Of a stretch of DNA of 64,000 nt, positions 58,570 to 64,000 are shown piece after piece. Source of the DNA: Diadema setosum (Eukaryota; Echinodermata; Echinoidea; Diadematoida; Diadematidae); NCBI GenBank assembly GCA_033980235.1, contig CM067065.1, positions 10,004,373-10,068,372 on the forward strand, written 5' to 3'. The notes below the pieces were generated by a model. The model saw nothing but the letters and a program-made list of their open reading frames with translations, was not told the origin of the DNA and made no database searches. How positions within the stretch are numbered: the first letter of the stretch is position 1; the number at the start of each line of letters is the position of its first letter. Position numbers and translations under genes: made by a program.

Positions 58570-59680
58570 TTTATCGTGAATATAATTTCAGATATACGAA
58601 TACGAGCTACAGAACGTTGATTGTACTGTAATTTCTACATCCAATATTTCAAGGGCAAAATTGTTTAAATTCCATTCACAACCTTAATGATTATCCTTAC
58701 ACCCAGTTTTATATTCTTGCATTGATTAAAAGTATTGTATTACATCAAACTCACATTTTTTTTTTTTTTTTTAGATAAAGCCTCAGAACAGAAAACAACT
58801 GTAAGTAGCATCGAATAGAACATATCTTTATTTAATTGTAATCTCAACTTAGCTTCCAAAGTGTGCTCAATAGGTACACAACAGCAAAGTCTCAAATTAT
58901 GTAGTAGGAATCGTTAAAAAGATTATTATGATTGCATGATATTTAATGTATCATATCGTGTAATTTGCCCTCATGTGAAGTGCTCATACTTGTGTCTATG
59001 TTGCAATACTTTTCTTTCTTTTTTTTTTTTGGGGGGGGGGCAAAGGGGGAGGGGGGAAAGTCATCAAGATCATGATTATCCATAAGCTACTCTACAAAAT
59101 TTTGAGTTTTGACATTGTTTAGAGGATGTTGTTGTCATATTATCTCATATAGCTTTCAAAGTGTGCTTAAGGTGTAACCACACAAAAATTGGTCGTAAAT
59201 CATTCAGCAGATTTTTTCAAACATCTTTTTACTTACCTGCGATGGTTTGCATCCATGTTTAGTCGATACTTGTGTCTTTTGTCGCAAAACTTTTTGCAAA
59301 GGCATGTTTATGTATTATCGCGAACCAGAAAATGAAAATGATGTACTTGAAACGGAAGAAAGTTTTCTTGAAATCCAATGACTGATTCATTAGATTTTAA
59401 ACTCATCTTAAGTAGCCAAAGGTTCAAGACAGCAAAAAAGGTTCAAGCTTATATTGCAAATAGCCATCATTTATCTTCTGGCGTCCGTCGACAGTCATGC
59501 ATGCATTTTCAAAAAAAAAAAAAAACATTTTCAGATTCTCTTTTAAGACCCCATGTAGTGACAGATTTTCAACAAACTAGGCAAGTAGCATCCCAAGGAT
59601 GACAGACTATCAAGTTGTTCAAATAGACACCATGTCTAAAAGGTCCCAGAACCCCCAAATTAAGGAATCTAACATAAAAA
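58570..59680. other. No recognisable gene
   Basis: AT-rich with T and G runs near 59020-59055. (CA)n at about 59686-59712 follows. Confidence 0.5.
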
Positions 59681-59851
59681 AAAATCACACACACACACAC
59701 ACACACACACAAAGTAAAACCAGTTATATAAAAAGTACAAAGATGAATATCTTGGAGACTGCATAGTTTTAAGTTTCGCAGTTTTATCTTCTTTTCGAAA
59801 TATTGCACATTATATACTTGTAGTCCGCGTGTTGGTACCAGTACAGAAAAG

Positions 59852-60047
59852 ATGACGAAGTAGGGTGGTAATGCATTTCAGTCCAACAGTGCTATTAAGT
59901 CAGACCAAATTTTCGACGAATACATTCGTCTTTCTTCAGAATTGCCATTGTCAACCTTCAGGAAGACAAATGTATTCATCGAAAATTTGGTCTGAATACT
60001 AAAATAGCACTGTTGGACTGAAATGCCTTACCAGCCTACTTCGTCAT
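59852..60047. mobile_element. 196-bp foldback (arms about 84 bp)
   Basis: ATGACGAAGTAGG at the left pairs with CCTACTTCGTCAT at the right, and CATTTCAGTCCAACAGTGCT pairs with AGCACTGTTGGACTGAAATG. The loop is about 26 bases. It lies 14 bp before MITE copy 6. Confidence 0.8.
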
Positions 60048-60061
60048 TATATATATATATA

Positions 60062-60312
60062 TGAAGAGTTTGTTTTTGCAAAAACCGATAAGTCCATATT
60101 TGCCAAATGGAGATATTTGCGATTAAAGGTCAAGAAAAATAAAGAGAATAATAAGAAAATTTTTGCTTCTTTTGACCATAACTTCAAAAATATACCTTTA
60201 TATGTAGTGACCAATATATCATTTAAAAGGTATTAATTGGTATTTTATGACAGATACCGTACTTCAAAATCTTCAAAAATGGACTTATCGGCTTTTGCAA
60301 ACAAACTCTTCA
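60062..60312. mobile_element. MITE, copy 6 (TGAAGAGTTTG family)
   Basis: A 251-bp copy within a (TA)n tract, same orientation as copy 4, with one extra TT in the left TIR. Confidence 0.85.
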
Positions 60313-60319
60313 TATATAT

Positions 60320-61020
60320 ATATTTCTTTTTTAACGTGAGGGCACTTATGTCCCCCTCTATATCTAGAGTTGCTGCTTTTATAAAACCAGAGGAGCATTG
60401 ATTAAATACATCAGTGAGTGTATTAGCGTACTTTCAAGATTATTGTGGCAGATGCAGGGGTGACCTCCTTGGGGCTCGTGCCAAGTAGGGACCAATTTTC
60501 ACTCTTTCATTTTCAAAAAATAAAAGGAATTAAAAAAAAGAGAATATTTGGAAAAATGGTAACCATCCAACCCCCCCCCCCCCCCCCCCTGGCCACAGGA
60601 TGCCCAAAGGCACCTCAGATCTGATCTAATAGGAGCGGCCGCCTTTGGGCTGGGACCAAATTGTTGGAGGGGCCACATTTGATTTTTGATCCTCCTTTTG
60701 AAAACAAATGGTCAAATTTACAACAAACTTAGTGCTGTAGGTGCATTTATCGCTAGTGCCATGCATATATGGACATAATGCCTCCCTGGACCCTGGAGGT
60801 CCCTAAAGGCTTCCAGATATGGCCCTACAGGTTCCCAAAGTCTTCCAATTTCCTTTCTCCTAAGTAATAGTCTGTAAACATGCAAGGAAGGGGAACTTGA
60901 GATACTCGGATGAGGGCTGGACCCCTGGGTCTTTTATTCAGCAAGTGAGTGAGTGACATGGTACCCTGATATGACAAGATCGTCATCTAATGTCCAAACC
61001 CATGAAACTTTTGTAGAGTA
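60320..61020. other. No recognisable gene
   Basis: Contains an 18-base C run at about 60571-60588. No coding signal seen. Confidence 0.5.
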
Positions 61021-61024
61021 GCTT

Positions 61025-61335
61025 ATGGATATAAGCTACTCTTAATTCGAATAGATATATGTGTAGATATATGCAATTTTTTAGTGAAATATATTAGGTA
61101 ATTATTCCTGAGTGGAACGTTTTATACATCAGTGATTCTCAGCAGTAAAATTAAGACAACAGACACCATCACTGGGTACCTTTTACAGATAGAGATATAA
61201 GCCTGTAGAGGCATTGTGGCGGCCATTTTACATTTAATCAAATGCAAATATATGCAGAAAATGTATAAAGAGAAGCTTGAAATTTCATTTCATTTAATTT
61301 CATTTTATTTCCACAACTTGTACAACAGGTTAAAA
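61025..61335. repeat. Inverse of 58330-58560, then a minus-strand LINE-like tail
   Basis: 61025-61270 is the inverted repeat of 58330-58560. 61283-61310 reads on the minus strand GGAAATAAAATGAAATTAAA followed by TGAAATG, similar to LINE tails elsewhere in the window. Confidence 0.5.
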
Positions 61336-61689
61336 AAAAGAATGAACAATACAGGACAACATGTCAATCATATGCAATACAGGGTGTGGAGGAAGAAGCA
61401 AAGGCCATTTACCTGTCAAGGCTTCTCTCTAGTAAACAGCAACAATTATGACACAATACAAACTAGAAATGTCGCTTTGGCGACTGGTATGCCTCCGCCA
61501 TAATGCATGATTTTCCCAATAGGTCTAGATAGTACATGTGGACACTGTGTGATTACATTTTCACAAAATTGGCAAAATATTGGAATGACAAGTTTGTCAC
61601 AAATGTGTTGAATGTTCACCTTCCTTGACGTAGGTTTAATTGGATGAATAAGAGAGCATGTATCTAGGGATTTAAGGACTTTAACTTGA

Positions 61690-61955
61690 CTTTGACCCAT
61701 TCATACATTTAGGCATCGAGTAATTTTCAAGGTACAGGTGTGGAAAAAAAGTGCAATTTCTGAGTTGAATAGTAAATTGTTACCATTTTCATCTGGCCCT
61801 TGACCCTAAAATTCATAAGATAATTACTTTCAGGTAGAACATGCATAATATGTACTAAGTTTCAAGGTAACTTGAGCCACTTCCGAGATATGGAGGAAAA
61901 AGTTAGTTCAGCACTTTCACTTGATCTTTGACCTTTTGACCTTTGAGGCAAAAAG
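61690..61955. repeat. TTTGACC-rich dispersed repeat, homologous to 35580-36470
   Basis: Shares CAGGTAGAACATGCA, ATGTACTAAGTTTCA, GAGATATGGAG and TTTGACCTTTTGACCTTTG. Abuts the broken 3' side of the LINE at 61960. Confidence 0.65.
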
Positions 61956-62960
61956 AGAAAAAAAAATATGTTTTAGCCTATTCATAACACCGATTGTTTT
62001 CCTTACTTTCACACACACCATATCAATATGTTCCTTCCACATTAATTTTTCATCAATTACTACACCCAAGAATTTCACTGACTTAAAAAAAAAAGAAATC
62101 TTACAATTATCAATACATATATCAACTTCATTTACAATATATTTGTTTCTAGGCTTAAAAAGCATACAACATGTTTTATCCACGTTTAATTTAAGTCTAT
62201 TTGCTTGAAACCAATCATTAACTAAACAAAGTTCATGATTAAAAGTTGAACAAAGAACATTCATATCATTACCAGACAAAAATAAACTGGTGTCATCTGC
62301 AAAAGCAATAGTGTGAAGTAACTTACTTGAAAACTGCAAATCATTAACATATAAAAGGAATAATAAAGGCCCTAAAACAGATCCCTGAGGAACACCAATA
62401 TTTACACAACGATATGTAGACGATATACCATTTATGGACACATATTGCACTCTATCACATAAATAACTCCGAAACAAATTCAATGCAATACCTCTGATAC
62501 CATATATTTCCATCTTTTTGATAAGAATACTATGTTCCATACAATCAAAAGCTTTAGACAAATCTAAACATAATCCAATCAAAAACCTCTTATTTTCAAA
62601 AGACTGTACTATTATATTACTTAATTCCATTAAAGCCATGTATGAAGAATACCCTTTTCTGAAACCAAATTGTTTCGAATATAGAATATCTCTTTCATGT
62701 AAAAATTTCATCAGCTGATTATATATCAACCTTTCAAATATCTTCGAGAAAACAGATAAAAGAGAAATAGGTCTATAATTTGTTAAAAGATCTTTATCAC
62801 CTCCTTTGTGGACAGGAATAAGTTTTGCTATCTTTAAACACTTTGGAAACACACCATCTTTTAAAGATGCATTAAACATATTGCACAAGGGATTTACAAA
62901 TAAAATAATACTCCTCTTTATAACATAACTATCAATATCATCATATCCAGGACTTTTATA
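61917..62960 (-). pseudogene. LINE reverse transcriptase segment (FADD type)
   Basis: Frame open upstream of the first ATG (62888) to near 62958, with KSPGYDDIDSYVIK, the first RT motif. From that ATG: NYRPISLLSVFSKIFE at 37-52, DLSKAFD at 109-115, GVPQGSVLGP at 165-174, catalytic FADD at 196-199 and FLGVVIDEKLMWKEHI near the end. The family is CR1/L2/Jockey-like by these motifs and distinct from the YADD element at 167-3631. The last about 15 residues derive from the adjoining TTTGACC repeat, so the protein is truncated. Confidence 0.88.
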
Positions 62961-64000
62961 GGCCTTAAAAACATAGAGTGAGGATTATTACTTGTTGATA
63001 AAAATTTCCTAAAATGTGAAGAAGTAGATGGAACTGTATTTACAATTTTTGAACCTATATTACTAAAAAATACATTAAATGTATCAGCAATGGCATATTG
63101 ATCACACAGAAATTGCACGTTCGGTTGCAAAATGCGACATTGCACTTTTTCCCTCACCTTACAAAGAAGCCTGTTTATAATTTTCCACGTACCCTTAATA
63201 TCATTATGAACATTCTTAAATCTATTATAATAATAATTTCGCTTCTTTTGACGTAACTCAGCATTAACTTTATTTCTACATGCAATATAAACAGCCTTTC
63301 GATACTCTGTTGGGTTCTTTAAATACTTCGAATACAATACATTTTTCTTATTACACATTTTCCTAAGAATATTATCAAACCATGGGTTTTTTTTATATTG
63401 ATTACACTTTCGTTTACTTTCAATATATGGAAAACACTGATTATACAATTGAGTTACCACTTTCATAAATTTATAAAATTGATCATCAACATTCCCCTGC
63501 ATTACATCATTATTCCAATCAATCTCATTTAATTTTCCACAAAATTGCATCATATTATTATCACAAATATTGCGTTTATAAATCTTTTCAGAACTTTCAA
63601 TATTACCGAAATCATAATGACAAAATACAGGCAAATGGTCGCTTACATCTGTAACTATAATCCCTGCCCTTTTGACTATTTCAGGTCTATTTACAAAAAT
63701 ATTATCAATCAGTGAACTTGAATATTCAGTTACTCTAGTTGGTTTAAGTATCAATGGACTAAATGAGTACGTCTTCAAAACATCAACATATTTATCAACA
63801 TCTGAGCATAACGTAACATTCAGTAAATCAATATTAAAATCACCGGATAAAAGACATTCTCTCTGCTCATCACAAACTTAGCTTAATGAGTTCTCCAGAT
63901 ATCATAAAAATTCAGCAATAGATTGAGAAGGTGGTCTATAAATAACGGCAAGTATAACATTTTTATATTTTGTACGGATTTCTATAAATCTTGATTCAAT
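61960..64000 (-). mobile_element. Decayed LINE, 3'-truncated, continuing past the window end
   Basis: Endonuclease and RT coding sequence of one element lie in order on the minus strand. It is broken by a frameshift near 62958 and by nonsense codons at 63902-63904 and 63878-63880. Its coding sequence stops matching at about 61960, where TTTGACC repeat begins, so the RT C-terminus and 3' UTR are missing. Confidence 0.85.
62918..64000 (-). pseudogene. LINE endonuclease segment with two nonsense codons
   Basis: Reading from 64000 leftward: FIEIRTKYKNVILAVIYRPP, a TGA (63902-63904), a TAA (63878-63880), LLSGDFNIDLL, then KPTRVTEYSSSLIDNIFVN and the catalytic SDH in TDVSDHLPVFCHYD. After the endonuclease comes the linker with NPWFDNILRK. 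The frame is lost at 62918 and continues in another frame as the RT segment. N-terminal motifs lie outside the window. Confidence 0.85.

Overview
This is a 64 kb window of AT-rich animal nuclear DNA. It has spliced coding sequence, several lineages of LINE debris, tRNA-derived SINEs, many terminal-inverted-repeat (TIR) elements and long microsatellites. A deuterostome-type IL-17 cytokine gene together with MITE-type repeats such as TTAAAGGGACATTCC and AAAGGACAAGTTCACC suggests a marine invertebrate, most likely an echinoderm. That assignment is inference; no species-diagnostic gene is present. There is no sign of prokaryotic genes, rRNA genes or CRISPR arrays.

Only one host protein-coding gene can be supported: an IL-17 family cytokine on the + strand (coding 41730-44827, four exons). 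Its coding sequence can be read across three GT-AG introns. The conceptual product is about 338 residues: a signal peptide, a long acidic Ser/Glu-rich N-terminal region, a furin-type RARR site, and a C-terminal cysteine-rich IL-17 domain. The propeptide and furin site are the most unusual biological observation in the window. A match to the NF-kB consensus lies 471-460 bp upstream of the start codon.

The rest is mostly transposable elements. 1-3757 (-) is a LINE with a 1154-codon endonuclease/reverse transcriptase ORF. 61960-64000 (-) is a second, decayed LINE (FADD-type RT) with a frameshift and two nonsense codons. 23762-24360 (-) and 26155-27088 (+) are 5'-truncated LINE ends that still encode the RT C-terminus. 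At least five more short LINE 3' ends share a stem-loop motif and (TTGAA)n-like tails. tRNA-like SINE heads lie near 6054, 10028, 30108 and 40055.

Non-autonomous DNA elements are abundant and often nested. They include a TA-flanked family with about 34-bp TIRs (six copies, one a rearranged foldback), a family built from AACACC/GGTGTT palindromes, a 700-bp GTGACCGTGCAC family, a GTGGATTGAGTG family, a telomere-like CCCTAA foldback present twice, and a TTTGACC-rich family carrying DR1 nuclear-receptor-type motifs. The stretches 14530-16110, 17560-20280, 45803-48780, 51340-52210 and 58570-59680 hold nothing I can recognise beyond simple repeats.
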